Shown piece after piece: positions 28,280 through 38,204 of a stretch of DNA of 64,000 nucleotides; within the stretch, counting starts at the first letter, position 1; every line of letters begins with the position of its first letter. The notes beneath the pieces are model-generated. The model was given only the letters and a program-made list of their open reading frames with translations, had not been told where the DNA came from and made no database searches. This DNA comes from Luteimonas galliterrae. Its GTDB lineage: Bacteria; Pseudomonadota; Gammaproteobacteria; Xanthomonadales; Xanthomonadaceae. Both the position numbers and the translations under genes were made by a program. The stretch lies in assembly GCF_023374055.1 (NCBI RefSeq), contig NZ_JAMBEP010000003.1, forward strand, positions 62,001 to 126,000, given 5' to 3'.

Positions 28280-28726
28280 ATGGCGAAGCTGCTGGTCCTG
28301 CATGGCCCCAACCTCAATCTGCTCGGCAGCCGTGAGCCGGAGATCTATGGGCATGCCACTCTGGCCGATATCGACGCCGACCTGAAGGCGCGGGCGCTGG
28401 CGGAGGGTCATGACCTGGAGAGCTTCCAGTCCAATGCCGAGCACGCCATGGTCGACCGGGTCCAAGCGGCCCGCGACGACGATACCGACTTCATCCTGAT
28501 CAATCCGGCCGGGTTCACCCACACCTCGGTGGCCCTGCGCGATGCGCTGGCCGCCGTGGCCATCCCCTTCATCGAAGTGCATCTGTCCAACCCGCATGCC
28601 CGCGAGCCGTTCCGCCGGACCAGCTATTTCAGCGACCTGGCCGTCGGCGTTGTCTGCGGCTTCGGCCCGCTGAGCTACAGCCTGGCGCTGGCCGGCGCGA
28701 TCCGGCGGCTGCAATCCGATCGCTGA
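28280..28726 (+). CDS. aroQ: 3-dehydroquinate dehydratase, type II
   Basis: Type II dehydroquinase (148 residues) converts 3-dehydroquinate to 3-dehydroshikimate in the shikimate pathway, in the cytosol. [20 protein letters not shown] is the diagnostic N-terminus, with the catalytic loop Arg and Tyr in [24 protein letters not shown] and the catalytic His in [14 protein letters not shown] are also present. I chose the ATG at 28280; 24 codons upstream are open but not protein-like. It precedes accB by 60 bp, an arrangement (aroQ-accB-accC) common in gammaproteobacteria. Confidence 0.97.
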   Translation: MAKLLVLHGPNLNLLGSREPEIYGHATLADIDADLKARALAEGHDLESFQSNAEHAMVDRVQAARDDDTDFILINPAGFTHTSVALRDALAAVAIPFIEVHLSNPHAREPFRRTSYFSDLAVGVVCGFGPLSYSLALAGAIRRLQSDR

Positions 28727-28786
28727 CTTCCTCTTCCACCCGACCCTCTCCCGCTCCGCGGGAACAGGCGCCAACCCGAGGCCGAC

Positions 28787-29263
28787 ATGGACCTTAGAAA
28801 AATCAAGAAACTGATCGACCTGCTCGAAGAATCCAATCTCGCCGAAATCGAGATCAAGGAAGGCGAGGAGTCGGTACGCCTGGCGCGCACCCCGACCGGC
28901 AGCGCGGCCTATGCCGCGCCGGCCGTGATGCACGCGCCGCCGGCGCAGCAGACCTTGGCACCGATGCCGATGCAGTCGCCGACCGAAGCGGCCACCGGCG
29001 GCACCGCCAAGCCCTCCGACCTGCCCGAGGGCCACGTGCTGCGCGCGCCGATGGTCGGCACGTTCTACGCGTCGCCCAGCCCGGACAAGCCGGCCTTCGT
29101 CAGCATCGGCCAGGCGGTGAAAGCCGGCGAAACGCTGGGCATCATCGAAGCGATGAAGATGTTCAACCCGATCGAAGCCGACGTGTCCGGCACGGTGCTG
29201 GCAATCCTGGGCGAAAGCGGGCAGCCGGTCGAATTCGATCAGCCGCTGTTCGTGATCGGTTGA
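28787..29263 (+). CDS. accB: Acetyl-CoA carboxylase biotin carboxyl carrier protein
   Basis: BCCP (158 residues) carries the biotin that shuttles CO2 between biotin carboxylase and carboxyltransferase in the first step of fatty acid synthesis. The N-terminal helix [20 protein letters not shown] is typical, a Pro/Ala linker follows (about 45-75), and the biotinyl domain has the attachment site [15 protein letters not shown], with the biotinylated Lys in EAMKM. It is followed 8 bp later by accC. Confidence 0.98.
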   Translation: MDLRKIKKLIDLLEESNLAEIEIKEGEESVRLARTPTGSAAYAAPAVMHAPPAQQTLAPMPMQSPTEAATGGTAKPSDLPEGHVLRAPMVGTFYASPSPDKPAFVSIGQAVKAGETLGIIEAMKMFNPIEADVSGTVLAILGESGQPVEFDQPLFVIG

Positions 29264-29271
29264 GGCGCGCG

Positions 29272-30639
29272 ATGCTCGATAAAGTAGTCATCGCGAACCG
29301 CGGCGAGATCGCGCTTCGCATCCTGCGCGCATGCCACGCTTTGGGCATCCGCACCGTGGCGGTGCATTCCACCGTCGACCGCAACTTGAAGCATGTGGCG
29401 ATGGCCGACGAATCGGTCTGCATCGGCCCGGCCGCGTCCAGCGACAGTTATCTCAATATGCCGGCGATCATCGCGGCCGCCGAAGTCACCGACGCGCAAG
29501 CGATCCATCCCGGTTACGGCTTCCTCAGCGAGAATGCGGATTTCGCGGAACGCGTCGAACAGTCGGGTTTCATCTTCATCGGGCCCAAGGCCGCGACGAT
29601 TCGTTTGATGGGCGACAAGGTCGAAGCGATCCGCGCCATGAAGGACGCCGGCGTGCCCTGCGTGCCCGGCAGCGGCGGGCCGCTGGGCGACGACACCGCC
29701 GCCAACGTCAAGATCGCGCGCGAGATCGGCTATCCGGTGATCGTCAAAGCCGCCGGCGGCGGCGGCGGCCGCGGCATGCGCGTGGTGCATACCGAAGCGC
29801 ACCTGGGCAATGCGATCGCGACCACCAAGACCGAAGCCAAGGCCGCGTTCGGCAACGACATGGTCTACATGGAGAAGTTCCTCGAGAACCCGCGCCATGT
29901 CGAGATCCAAGTGTTGGCCGACGGCCAGGGCAACGCGATCCACCTGGGCGAACGCGATTGCTCGATGCAGCGCCGCCACCAGAAAGTGGTGGAAGAAGCG
30001 CCCGCGCCAGGGATCACGGCCGAACAGCGCGCGGACATCGGCAAGGTCTGCGTCGAAGCCTGCCTGCGCATCGGCTACCGCGGCGCCGGCACGTTCGAAT
30101 TCCTGTACGAGAACGGGCGTTTCTACTTCATCGAGATGAACACCCGCATCCAGGTGGAGCATCCGGTCACCGAGCTGGTCACCGGCATCGACCTGGTGCG
30201 CGAGCAGCTGATGATCGCGGCCGGCCACAAGCTGTCGATCAAGCAATCGGACATCGTGCTGACCGGCCACGCGATCGAATGCCGCATCAACGCCGAGGAT
30301 CCGGACACGTTCATGCCCTCGCCCGGCCTGGTCAAACATTTCCACGCCCCCGGCGGCCCCGGCGTGCGCGTGGATTCGCACGTCTACGAAGGCTACAAGG
30401 TGCCGTCGAACTACGATTCGATGATCGGCAAGTTGATCGTGCACGGCCCCGACCGCGACACCGCGATCGCGCGCATGCGCGTGGCGCTGAGCGAGATGGT
30501 GGTGGACGGCATCAAGACCAACATCCCGCTGCAGCAGCGGATCCTGGCCGACCAGGGCTTCCAGCGCGGCGGGCAGAACATCCACTACCTCGAGAAGCGG
30601 TTGGCGGAGCGGAAAGAGAAGTCGTTGTCGATCGTGTGA
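29272..30639 (+). CDS. accC: Acetyl-CoA carboxylase biotin carboxylase subunit
   Basis: Biotin carboxylase (455 residues), an ATP-grasp enzyme that carboxylates the biotin on BCCP. It begins [20 protein letters not shown]. The glycine-rich ATP loop [14 protein letters not shown] is at about 159-172; [20 protein letters not shown] and [20 protein letters not shown] carry the metal and catalytic residues. I chose the ATG at 29272 over an in-frame upstream start at 29260 that would overlap accB. It forms an operon with accB. Confidence 0.98.
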   Translation: MLDKVVIANRGEIALRILRACHALGIRTVAVHSTVDRNLKHVAMADESVCIGPAASSDSYLNMPAIIAAAEVTDAQAIHPGYGFLSENADFAERVEQSGFIFIGPKAATIRLMGDKVEAIRAMKDAGVPCVPGSGGPLGDDTAANVKIAREIGYPVIVKAAGGGGGRGMRVVHTEAHLGNAIATTKTEAKAAFGNDMVYMEKFLENPRHVEIQVLADGQGNAIHLGERDCSMQRRHQKVVEEAPAPGITAEQRADIGKVCVEACLRIGYRGAGTFEFLYENGRFYFIEMNTRIQVEHPVTELVTGIDLVREQLMIAAGHKLSIKQSDIVLTGHAIECRINAEDPDTFMPSPGLVKHFHAPGGPGVRVDSHVYEGYKVPSNYDSMIGKLIVHGPDRDTAIARMRVALSEMVVDGIKTNIPLQQRILADQGFQRGGQNIHYLEKRLAERKEKSLSIV

Positions 30640-30816
30640 TGTCTGCTTTTGGCCGTCATTCCCGCGAAGGCGGGAATCCAGCGACTTCGCTTTAGCCCTC
30701 TCCCGCTTGCGGGAGAGGGTTGGGTGAGGACGCGCGGCACGGCAGATCACGCCGCCGCTTTCTGGAGAAGCTAAAGTCGCTGGATTCCCGCCTTCGCGGG
30801 AATGACGGCTAAAAGC
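30640..30816. repeat. Paired 'cattcccgcgaaggcgggaa' palindromes with internal hairpin
   Basis: The spacer holds two copies of a palindrome facing each other: 'cattcccgcgaaggcgggaa' (30657) and 'ttcccgccttcgcgggaatg' (30785-30804), both flanked by 'tccagcgactt / aagtcgctgga', so the whole forms one large inverted repeat. Between them is 'ccctctcccgcttgcgggag'. The first element follows the accC stop closely and may end its transcription. Confidence 0.85.
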
Positions 30817-30839
30817 AAAGCGATCGACGGAGCGTGGCC

Positions 30840-31535
30840 ATGACCGAATCCCGACAGCATCGCAGAGCCGCCAAGACCCAACTCGACACCACCGTCGTCG
30901 GCATCGAGTTGACCCTGATCAGCATCATCCAGGGCCTGGCGCTGGGCGTGCTCGCCGCTGCGGCGATCGCGCCGCTGATCGGCTTCCAGTGGGCGGTATG
31001 GCCCTACATCGCGACCGGCCTGCTGGTGGTGCTGATCTTCTGGTCGCGCGCGCTGATCCACACGCTGTCGTTCATCGGCTGGCCGCTGGAATTCGGCCAC
31101 ACCTTCATCTATTTTGGCGCGACCCTGATCGAGGCGGTGGCGCTGAGCCAGGTCGCCGATCCCGAACGCTGGTTCGCATTGAACGCGCTGTACGCCGCCG
31201 CGGTGTGGGGCCTGTACGCCTGGGACCTGCGCGTGGTGCGCCAGCACGCCGGCGATTTCGAAACGCCCGGCGAACGCGCGCTGCTGGACGACATCGTCCG
31301 CGACCAGCGCCTAAACATCGCCTGGATGATGCCGATGGCGTTCGCGTTCCAGACGCTGTCGTGGTGGCTGGTGCATGCGTATCCGCAATGGTTCCTGCAA
31401 CGCCACTGGCACCTGCTGCCGATCGGGCTGACGCTGCTCTTCAGCCTGAACTACCTGTACGGTGGCGTGCGCCTGCTGCGGCGTCGCCAGGCCTGGATCC
31501 TCGAACGCAACGCGCAGGAGCGCGCAGAACCGTAG
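30840..31535 (+). CDS. Predicted inner-membrane protein, unknown function
   Basis: I do not recognise this 231-residue protein. It has about five hydrophobic segments: near 20-42 (VGIELTLISIIQGLALGVLA), 50-70, 82-100, 105-125 and a fourth and fifth pair around 160-205. A soluble stretch (about 128-155) carries charged residues WDLRVVRQHAGDFETPGERA. The C-terminus is basic and probably cytosolic. I chose the ATG at 30840 because GGAG lies 7 bases ahead; a GTG two codons earlier is possible. It lies between accC and prmA. Its stop codon TAG is the first part of a palindrome at 31532-31597. Confidence 0.75.
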   Translation: MTESRQHRRAAKTQLDTTVVGIELTLISIIQGLALGVLAAAAIAPLIGFQWAVWPYIATGLLVVLIFWSRALIHTLSFIGWPLEFGHTFIYFGATLIEAVALSQVADPERWFALNALYAAAVWGLYAWDLRVVRQHAGDFETPGERALLDDIVRDQRLNIAWMMPMAFAFQTLSWWLVHAYPQWFLQRHWHLLPIGLTLLFSLNYLYGGVRLLRRRQAWILERNAQERAEP

Positions 31536-31597
31536 CCCGGGTAAGCGCAGCGCACCCGGGTCGCTCTCCCGGGTGCGCTGCGCTTACCCGGGCTACA
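31532..31597. repeat. Family E palindrome (gtagcccgggtaagcgcagc)
   Basis: A near-perfect inverted repeat: arms 'gtagcccgggtaagcgcagc' (31532-31551) and 'gctgcgcttacccgggctac' (31578-31597). It supplies the stop codon of the preceding membrane protein gene and could act as its terminator. A half copy is at 34002-34033. Confidence 0.92.
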
Positions 31598-31629
31598 CGT
31601 ACATCGCGTAATGAAGAATACTAAGCGGC

Positions 31630-32553
31630 ATGCCTTTCCTCGAACTCACCCTCCGCTGCCGCGAATCCGAACAATCGCGTTACGAAAACGCGCTGGACGA
31701 CGTCGGCGCGCTGGCGGTGACGATGCTCGACGCCGATGCGGACACGCCCAACGAACACGCCATCCTCGAACCCGGCGTCGGCGAAACGCCGTTGTGGGAC
31801 ACGCTGCTGCTGAGCGCACTGTTCGCCGACGATGCCGACCCGCTGCTGCTGCTGGCGGCGCTGGAAGCCTTCGATCCGGGACTGGACTGGTCGCGGGCCG
31901 GCTTCCGCAAGGTCGAGGACCAGGACTGGGAACGCGCGTGGATGGACCAGTACGCGCCGCTGCGTTTCGGCCGGCGCACCTGGATCGTGCCGTGGAACCA
32001 CGCGCTGCCCGCCGAAGCCGACCAGCCGCACGCGGCCGTAGTCAGATTGGATCCGGGCCTGGCCTTCGGCTCCGGCACGCATCCGACCACGTCGTTGTGC
32101 CTGCAATGGCTCGATGCCTTGTCCGAAAGCGGACAACTGCAGGACAAGACCTTACTCGACTTCGGCTGCGGCAGCGGCATCCTGGCCCTGGCCGCGCTCA
32201 AGCTCGGCGCGGCGCGCGCGGTCGGCGTCGACAACGATCCGCAGGCGCTCACCGCCACCGGCGACAACGCGGAACGCAACGGCGTGGCCGAACGCATCGA
32301 CGTGTTCCTGCCGGAAGACGAACCCGCCGCGACCTACCCCATCGTGGTCGCCAACATTCTCGCCTCGGCGCTGGATGCGCTCGCCGAGACGCTGGCCTCG
32401 CGCGTCGCGCCCGGCGGCCGCATCGCGCTCTCCGGCATCCTGAAGGGGCAGGAAGACGAATTGCTGCCGCGTTACGGCGCCTGGTTCTCCAGCCTGTCGG
32501 TCGCGCAGGAAGGTGACTGGGTGCGCATCGACGGCCTGCGCAAACATGTTTGA
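31630..32553 (+). CDS. prmA: Ribosomal protein L11 methyltransferase
   Basis: PrmA (307 residues) trimethylates ribosomal protein L11 with SAM in the cytosol. The N-terminal substrate-binding domain begins [10 protein letters not shown] and has [15 protein letters not shown]; the SAM fold has [20 protein letters not shown], the diagnostic PrmA loop (about 139-158), and [20 protein letters not shown], motif [16 protein letters not shown] matches the NPP-like catalytic motif region. It is followed 9 bp later by the zinc-ribbon/DUF3426 gene, as in many xanthomonads. Confidence 0.97.
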   Translation: MPFLELTLRCRESEQSRYENALDDVGALAVTMLDADADTPNEHAILEPGVGETPLWDTLLLSALFADDADPLLLLAALEAFDPGLDWSRAGFRKVEDQDWERAWMDQYAPLRFGRRTWIVPWNHALPAEADQPHAAVVRLDPGLAFGSGTHPTTSLCLQWLDALSESGQLQDKTLLDFGCGSGILALAALKLGAARAVGVDNDPQALTATGDNAERNGVAERIDVFLPEDEPAATYPIVVANILASALDALAETLASRVAPGGRIALSGILKGQEDELLPRYGAWFSSLSVAQEGDWVRIDGLRKHV

Positions 32554-32562
32554 ATAGGGCGC

Positions 32563-33471
32563 ATGTTCGTCAAATGCCCCCGCTGCCATTCGCTGGTCGC
32601 CACCGATGCCGTCACGGGCGCGCCGCCGGACTATTGCCCGTATTGCGACGGCCCGATCGCCGGTCATCCGGACCTGGCGAAAAATGAGCCACCGCTCGAA
32701 GAGAGCGCGCAAGCCGTATCCGCCGACGATACGCCGTCGCAGGAACACATCGCCGAACCGGTTGCGGCCGAAGCGGACGAGAACACAGCCCCCGCAACGA
32801 TCGTGCCCGAGGACGACGACGCGGCTGCAACCGAAACACCGGCCATCGACACCGCCGCTGCGGAAAACGATGATGAACCGGCGAAAGAGGACGCTACCGC
32901 CGCTGCCGAATCCGCAACGGCCGTCACGGATGCCAAACCCAAGCCGCGCAAAAAGAAACGCACCGCGCCGAGCTTCGCCAAACGCCCGGTGCAGGCGCCC
33001 GATCGTCCCACGCCCGTATGGTTTTGGGCGATCGCCGCCGGATTGGCGCTGCTGGCGGGATTGCAGATCGTACTCGCCGACCGCGCGCAACTGGCCGCAG
33101 ATGCGCGTTGGCGGCCGCTGATCGCCTCCGCGTGCGCGGCGCTGCGTTGCGCGCTGCCGCCGTGGCACGAACCGGGCGCCTTCGCCATGCTGCGCCGCGA
33201 TGTGCGCCAGCACCCCTACATGCCCGGCGCATTGCGCGTGGACGCCACGTTCCGCAACAACGCGCGCTGGGCGCAGCCCTGGCCGGAGCTGGTGCTGACG
33301 CTGTCGGACGTGGACGGACGCGCGCTGGGGACGCGCGCGTTCTCGCCGCAGGAGTACCTGGACAAAAAGGTTACGCAAAAGGAAATCGCTTCCGGCCAAA
33401 GCGCGGCCATCCGGCTGGAAGTCATGGAGCCGGCGGCCGGCGTGGTGTCGTTCTCGTTCGATTTCCGCTGA
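32563..33471 (+). CDS. Zinc-ribbon and DUF3426 domain membrane protein
   Basis: A 302-residue protein with three parts. Residues 5-28 form a zinc ribbon, [13 protein letters not shown]...YCPYC (MJ0042-like). Residues 35-140 are a low-complexity acidic, Ala/Glu/Asp-rich linker ending in a basic patch [10 protein letters not shown] single membrane helix (about 146-169) leads into a C-terminal DUF3426 domain, with [20 protein letters not shown] and SFSFDFR at the end, probably periplasmic. The role is not established. Gene order prmA-this-fis is conserved in related genomes, and it is probably cotranscribed with prmA. Confidence 0.88.
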   Translation: MFVKCPRCHSLVATDAVTGAPPDYCPYCDGPIAGHPDLAKNEPPLEESAQAVSADDTPSQEHIAEPVAAEADENTAPATIVPEDDDAAATETPAIDTAAAENDDEPAKEDATAAAESATAVTDAKPKPRKKKRTAPSFAKRPVQAPDRPTPVWFWAIAAGLALLAGLQIVLADRAQLAADARWRPLIASACAALRCALPPWHEPGAFAMLRRDVRQHPYMPGALRVDATFRNNARWAQPWPELVLTLSDVDGRALGTRAFSPQEYLDKKVTQKEIASGQSAAIRLEVMEPAAGVVSFSFDFR

Positions 33472-33577
33472 CGGCAGGGCCAATTTTCATTGGCGGCTGC
33501 GACGCCGGCGCGCTAGACTTGGTCCTCTCGTCGGCGTCACGCTCGGCGGATCATGTTCCGGAAACCCGCTTGAGCGA

Positions 33578-33853
33578 TTGAACGACGTGTCAGACCGCAC
33601 CGACAACACCGCCCGCAACGCACCGCGCACGCCGCTGCGCGACCACGTCGCCAATTCCGTGCGCCGTTACCTGCGCGACTTGAACGGCAGCGACAGCGCC
33701 GACCTCTACGACGTCGCGCTGCGCGAGTTCGAGATCCCGTTGTTCGTCGAAGTGATGAACCACTGCGACGGCAACCAGAGCCGCGCCGCCACGATGCTCG
33801 GCATCCATCGCGCGACTTTGCGCAAGAAATTGAAAGACTACGGCCTGAGCTGA
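33578..33853 (+). CDS. fis: Fis family nucleoid-associated regulator
   Basis: Fis-type DNA-binding protein (91 residues) that bends DNA and regulates rRNA and growth-phase genes. The C-terminal helix-turn-helix [20 protein letters not shown] is nearly identical to the family consensus, and [20 protein letters not shown] matches the dimerising helices. The start is uncertain: TTG at 33578 gives 91 residues, and GTG at 33587 gives 88. It is 106 bp downstream of the DUF3426 gene and upstream of purH. Confidence 0.92.
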   Translation: MNDVSDRTDNTARNAPRTPLRDHVANSVRRYLRDLNGSDSADLYDVALREFEIPLFVEVMNHCDGNQSRAATMLGIHRATLRKKLKDYGLS

Positions 33854-33915
33854 GCCGACTCCGTTTTCTGCTGTTCTCCCTCCTTTGAAAAAGGAGGACC
33901 GGGGATTTGCTTTTG

Positions 33916-34033
33916 CTTTCGTAGGTGCGAATTCATTCGCACGCTTTTTCCCCATCCGCCGAAAAGCGTGCGAATGAATTCGCACCTACGAAAGCCCAGG
34001 CAACCCGGGTGCGCTGCGCTTACCCGGGCTACA
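33916..34033. repeat. Family D palindrome plus half of a family E element
   Basis: Family D: 'cgtaggtgcgaattcattcg' (about 33920) pairs with 'cgaatgaattcgcacctacg' (33971-33990) around 'cacgctttttccccatccgc'. Directly after it comes a half copy of family E, 'cgggtgcgctgcgcttaccc' (about 34006). Both lie between fis and purH. A second family D copy is at 55855-55927. Confidence 0.9.
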
Positions 34034-34065
34034 ATTCGCATCCCGATTCGCTCCCTTCCCGACGC

Positions 34066-35640
34066 ATGACCGCTCCCGACCGCCTGCCCATCCGCCGGGC
34101 CCTGTTGTCCGTGTCCGACAAGACCGGCCTGACCGACCTGGGCCGCGCCCTGGCCGCCCGCGGGGTGGAGCTGCTATCCACCGGCGGCACCGCAAAAGCC
34201 TTGCGGGACGCGGGGTTACAGGTGAAGGACGTGGCCGAGGCGACCGGCTTCCCGGAGATGATGGACGGCCGGGTGAAGACCCTGCACCCCGTGGTTCACG
34301 GCGGCCTGCTGGGCCGCGCCGGCACCGACGACGCGGTGATGGCGCAGCACGGCATCGCCCCGATCGACCTGCTGGTGCTGAATCTCTATCCGTTCGAAAA
34401 AGTCTCCGCGGATCCGAACAGTTCCATGGACGACATCGTCGAAAACATCGACATCGGCGGCCCGGCGATGTTGAGATCCGCGGCGAAGAATTTCGCGCGC
34501 GTGGCGGTGGCGACCGAACCCGCGCAGTACGCCGCGATCGTCGACGAGTTGCAGGGCAACGACGGTACGCTGTCGGCGAAGACGCGTTTCGCATTGTCGG
34601 TGGCCGCGTTCAACCGCGTCGCGCAATACGACGCCTGCATCAGCAGCTATCTCTCCGCGATCGGCGACGACGGCGCGCGCAGCGAATTCCCGGCGCAACA
34701 GAACGGCAACTTCGTCAAGGTGATGGACCTGCGCTACGGCGAGAACCCGCACCAGGCCGGCGCGTTCTACCGCGACCTGTATCCGGTGCCCGGCACGCTG
34801 GCCACGTTCGCGCAGCTGCAGGGCAAGGAGCTGAGCTACAACAACCTGGCCGACGCCGACGCCGCCTGGGAATGCGTGCGCCAGTTCCAGACGCCGGCCT
34901 GCGTGATCGTCAAGCACGCCAACCCCTGCGGCGTGGCCCAGGGCGCGGCCTGCGGCGATGCGTACGAACTGGCCTACGCCACCGATCCGACGTCCGCGTT
35001 CGGCGGCATCATCGCGTTCAATACGAAGCTGGACGCGGCGACGGCGAAAGTCATCCTCGACCGCCAATTCGTCGAAGTGCTGATCGCGCCCGACTACGAA
35101 GACGGCGCGCTCGATTACGCGAAGAAGAAAGCCAACGTGCGCGTGCTGCGGATTCCGCATGGCGATGGCCGCAACATGTACGACGTTAAACGCGTCGGCT
35201 CGGGCCTGCTGATGCAAAGCGCCGACAACCGCGAAGTGGGCCGCGATGAATTGAAGGTCGTAACCCAGCGCGCACCGACGCCCGCCGAACTGGACGACCT
35301 GCTGTTCGCCTGGCGCGTGGCCAAATACGTCAAGTCCAATGCCATCGTCTACGCCAAGGACCAGCGCACGATCGGCGTCGGCGCCGGCCAGATGAGCCGC
35401 GTGGTCAGCGCCAAGATCGCCGGGTTGAAGGCCGAGGAGGCCGGCCTGTCCGTGCCCGGTTCGGTGATGGCCAGCGACGCCTTCTTTCCGTTCCGCGACG
35501 GCATCGACGCCGCTGCGGCCGTCGGTATCAAAGCCGTGATCCAGCCCGGGGGGTCGATGCGCGACAACGAAGTGATCGCAGCGGCAGACGAGCACGGTTT
35601 GGCGATGATGTTCACCGGCGTTCGGCATTTCCGGCACTAA
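34066..35640 (+). CDS. purH: Bifunctional AICAR transformylase/IMP cyclohydrolase
   Basis: PurH (524 residues) catalyses the last two steps of IMP synthesis. The N-terminal IMP cyclohydrolase begins [20 protein letters not shown] with [13 protein letters not shown]. The C-terminal transformylase has [35 protein letters not shown] with catalytic Lys-His, and [21 protein letters not shown] chose the ATG at 34066; the frame is open for another 47 codons through repeats D and E, but that part is repeat, not protein. purD follows, so two purine genes lie together. Confidence 0.98.
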   Translation: MTAPDRLPIRRALLSVSDKTGLTDLGRALAARGVELLSTGGTAKALRDAGLQVKDVAEATGFPEMMDGRVKTLHPVVHGGLLGRAGTDDAVMAQHGIAPIDLLVLNLYPFEKVSADPNSSMDDIVENIDIGGPAMLRSAAKNFARVAVATEPAQYAAIVDELQGNDGTLSAKTRFALSVAAFNRVAQYDACISSYLSAIGDDGARSEFPAQQNGNFVKVMDLRYGENPHQAGAFYRDLYPVPGTLATFAQLQGKELSYNNLADADAAWECVRQFQTPACVIVKHANPCGVAQGAACGDAYELAYATDPTSAFGGIIAFNTKLDAATAKVILDRQFVEVLIAPDYEDGALDYAKKKANVRVLRIPHGDGRNMYDVKRVGSGLLMQSADNREVGRDELKVVTQRAPTPAELDDLLFAWRVAKYVKSNAIVYAKDQRTIGVGAGQMSRVVSAKIAGLKAEEAGLSVPGSVMASDAFFPFRDGIDAAAAVGIKAVIQPGGSMRDNEVIAAADEHGLAMMFTGVRHFRH

Positions 35641-35651
35641 GCTTTTGCTCT

Positions 35652-35772
35652 TCCCTTCTCCCACCGGGAGAAGGTGCCCGAAGGGCGGATGAGGGTACGG
35701 CGAAGCGACGCAGTTCCAGCTTGCGACGCTCCGCCGAACCCTCACCCCAACCCTCTCCCGACGGGAGAGGGG
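35652..35772. repeat. Inverted repeat between purH and purD
   Basis: 'cttctcccaccgggagaagg' is followed by 'gcggatgagggtacggcg', and then by 'cgccgaaccctcaccccaac' and 'cctctcccgacgggagaggg', giving nested inverted repeats. It belongs to the same family as 21862-21978. Confidence 0.85.
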
Positions 35773-35813
35773 GCTAAGGGCGACGCAACGACGAATTCGG
35801 GAGACTGCGACGC

Positions 35814-37109
35814 ATGAAAATCCTCGTCATCGGCTCTGGCGGCCGCGAACACGCCCTCGCCTGGAAACTCGCGCAATCGCAACGCGTCACCGAAGTGCTG
35901 GTCGCCCCCGGCAACGCCGGCACCGCCACCGAAACCAAATGCCGCAATGTCGACGTCGCCGCCAGCGACATCGACGGCCTGCTCGCGCTGGTCAAGAACG
36001 AAAACGTCGCCGTGACCGTCGTCGGCCCCGAAGGCCCGCTGGTCGCCGGCGTGGTCGACCGCTTCCGCGCGCAAGGCCTGCGCATCTTCGGCCCCACCGC
36101 CGCCGCCGCGCAGTTGGAAGGCAGCAAGGCCTTCGCCAAGGATTTCCTGGCGCGCCACGGCATCCCCACCGCGCATTACGCGGTGCACACGAATGTGGAC
36201 GAAGCGCTCGCCTACGTCCGCGAGAAAGGCGCGCCGATCGTAGTGAAAGCCGACGGCCTGGCCGCAGGCAAAGGCGTGATCGTGGCGATGACGCTGGCCG
36301 AAGCCGAAGCCGCCATCCGCGACATGCTGGCCGGCAACGCGTTCGGCGCGGCCGGTTCGCGTGTGGTGATCGAGGAATTCCTGGACGGCGAGGAAGCCAG
36401 CTTCATCTCCATGGTCGACGGCAAGACCGCCTTGCCGATGGCCACATCGCAAGACCACAAACGCGTCGGCGACGGCGACACCGGCCCCAACACCGGCGGC
36501 ATGGGCGCCTACTCGCCCGCGCCCGTGGTCACGCCCGACGTGCACGCGCGCGTGATGCGCGAGATCGTCGAACCGACCGTGCGCGGCATGGCCAGCGACG
36601 GCGCCCCGTTCACCGGCTTCCTGTACGCGGGCCTGATGATCGACAAGACCGGCGCGCCCAAGGTGATCGAATTCAACGTCCGCTTCGGCGACCCCGAAAC
36701 GCAGCCGGTGATGATGCGCCTGCAATCCGACCTGCTGGACCTGGTGGACGCCGCCATCGACGGCAAACTGGCCGGCGCCGAAGCCCGCTGGGACCCCCGC
36801 CCCAGCCTGGGCGTGGTGATGGCCGCCGAAAACTACCCCGGCACCCCGCGCCTGGGCGACCCCATCAGCAGCTGGGATGTGCCCGACGTGGCCGATACCA
36901 AAGTGTTCCATGCCGGGACCAAGCTGGTCGATGGCCAAGTGGTCACCGCGGGCGGGCGGGTATTGTGTGTTTGCGCTTTAGGCGCGACAGTTGCCGACGC
37001 TCAAGGTAAGGCGTATGCCGAGGTAGGCGGTATTTCTTGGCATGGGGAGTTTCACCGACACGATATTGGTTGGCGGGCAGTCGAGCGGGGAGAATGCAGC
37101 CCGTTCTAG
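35814..37109 (+). CDS. purD: Phosphoribosylamine-glycine ligase, with atypical 3' end
   Basis: PurD (431 residues), an ATP-grasp enzyme that joins glycine to phosphoribosylamine in purine synthesis. MKILVIGSGGREHALAWKLA, VVKADGLAAGKGVIVAMTLA, QDHKRVGDGDTGPNTGGMGA and FNVRFGDPETQPVMM are all present, so the enzyme is intact. From about 36960 (residue 383) the codon usage changes: 'gtattgtgtgtttgcgcttt' and the codons after it are much less GC-rich than the rest of the gene. The end IGWRAVERGECSPF is followed after 30 bp by the low-GC island, suggesting that this 3' end came in with the island. Confidence 0.96.
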   Translation: MKILVIGSGGREHALAWKLAQSQRVTEVLVAPGNAGTATETKCRNVDVAASDIDGLLALVKNENVAVTVVGPEGPLVAGVVDRFRAQGLRIFGPTAAAAQLEGSKAFAKDFLARHGIPTAHYAVHTNVDEALAYVREKGAPIVVKADGLAAGKGVIVAMTLAEAEAAIRDMLAGNAFGAAGSRVVIEEFLDGEEASFISMVDGKTALPMATSQDHKRVGDGDTGPNTGGMGAYSPAPVVTPDVHARVMREIVEPTVRGMASDGAPFTGFLYAGLMIDKTGAPKVIEFNVRFGDPETQPVMMRLQSDLLDLVDAAIDGKLAGAEARWDPRPSLGVVMAAENYPGTPRLGDPISSWDVPDVADTKVFHAGTKLVDGQVVTAGGRVLCVCALGATVADAQGKAYAEVGGISWHGEFHRHDIGWRAVERGECSPF

Positions 37110-37139
37110 TGCCTGCGACAAGCCTCGGGGGAGGCACAT

Positions 37140-38204
37140 ATGTCGTTAAGAACGCAAAAGAAACGCGCACCAAATCAATTAGTAATAAAGCAAGGGGCTG
37201 TACCACCTGCAGTTCGGTTGATGCACATCTCGGATAAAGAATGGGAGCAATTTATTGCTTCCGCCTGTCGACTCCGAACAATAAATGGAGCCTCATACGC
37301 ATCCGTGATACTGCTTGGAAATGCGAACGACAAAGGGCGAGATATAGAAGCGCGATTAACAAAAGAGCTTAAAGAGAATCAGTGGGATCTCTACCAAGCC
37401 AAGCACTATGGCAACGCACTTACGCCCAGCGACATTTTCCCAGAGCTAGCCAAGCTCTTCCGGCACTTACTTGCGAAAAGCTACCCTACTCCTCGCAAAT
37501 ATTACATCTGTGGCCCACGAAATTCAGGCCCAACGTTGCACGATCTGATTGCTGCACCAGGCAAGTTACAAGAAGCCTTACTTACAGCGTGGCGCGAAGG
37601 CAAGAATGGATTGTTAGATCAAAAGGAATTGTTGACGCCTGAAATGGAAGAGTTCATACAAGACTTTGACTTCAGCCGCTTCGAGGAATGCCTCGTCGCC
37701 GATCTAATTGATTGGCACGCCAACGATCGCTCAGCACACTTTGCTTTATTCGGCATAGAGCCCGAACGAGGTGATGACCCGGAAGTCCCCATGATGACCG
37801 AGCCGCACGAAGCCATATACATTGAAGAATTGTTACTCGCTTATGCCGAACATCAAGGATCACCAATTACTGTAGCTGATGCCTTTGGGTCAGATACATA
37901 TGGAGAACATCTAGCTGCAGCCAGAAGTGCGTTTTATTCTGCTGAGGGTCTCCGGCGTTTTAGCCGTGACATATACCCAGATGATGAGTTTGGAAAACTG
38001 CTCACAATGGTCAAAACTGGAATATCTGTCGCGCTCAGTCCTCAATTGAAAACTGGATTAGATCGCCATGATGCTGCAGTGAGTGCCGCATCGAGCTTAA
38101 ATGTTTCCGATAGCGTGTTGCACCCTCGACTTCGCGGCGGGGATTTACCAGGAAGTTGCCATCATCTTGTGAATGAGAAGCGGCTCAAGTGGGTGCGTAA
38201 ATGA
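37140..38204 (+). CDS. ABC-3C system effector-type protein with nuclease-like N-terminus
   Basis: First gene of a predicted ABC three-component conflict cassette (354 residues). The N-terminal part shows a pattern typical of restriction-endonuclease-like folds: Glu35 in KEWEQFIASACR, Asp68 in NDKGRDIEA, and Gln86-X-Lys88 in WDLYQAKHYG. This suggests a PD-(D/E)XK-type metal-dependent nuclease. The rest is helical and resembles the ABC-3C C-terminal module, which links effectors to the complex. GC content is far below that of the genome. It overlaps the next gene by 4 bp. I infer function from the pattern and neighbours; the nuclease call is not proven. Confidence 0.7.
   Translation: MSLRTQKKRAPNQLVIKQGAVPPAVRLMHISDKEWEQFIASACRLRTINGASYASVILLGNANDKGRDIEARLTKELKENQWDLYQAKHYGNALTPSDIFPELAKLFRHLLAKSYPTPRKYYICGPRNSGPTLHDLIAAPGKLQEALLTAWREGKNGLLDQKELLTPEMEEFIQDFDFSRFEECLVADLIDWHANDRSAHFALFGIEPERGDDPEVPMMTEPHEAIYIEELLLAYAEHQGSPITVADAFGSDTYGEHLAAARSAFYSAEGLRRFSRDIYPDDEFGKLLTMVKTGISVALSPQLKTGLDRHDAAVSAASSLNVSDSVLHPRLRGGDLPGSCHHLVNEKRLKWVRK

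Noticed and set aside
33925..34065. N-terminal extension of purH through the palindromes (peptide like [10 protein letters not shown])
   Set aside because: PurH is full length from the ATG at 34066. The extension is the translated repeat; a similar peptide would precede the sigma factor at 55799-55918 from the same repeat family, showing it is not protein-specific.
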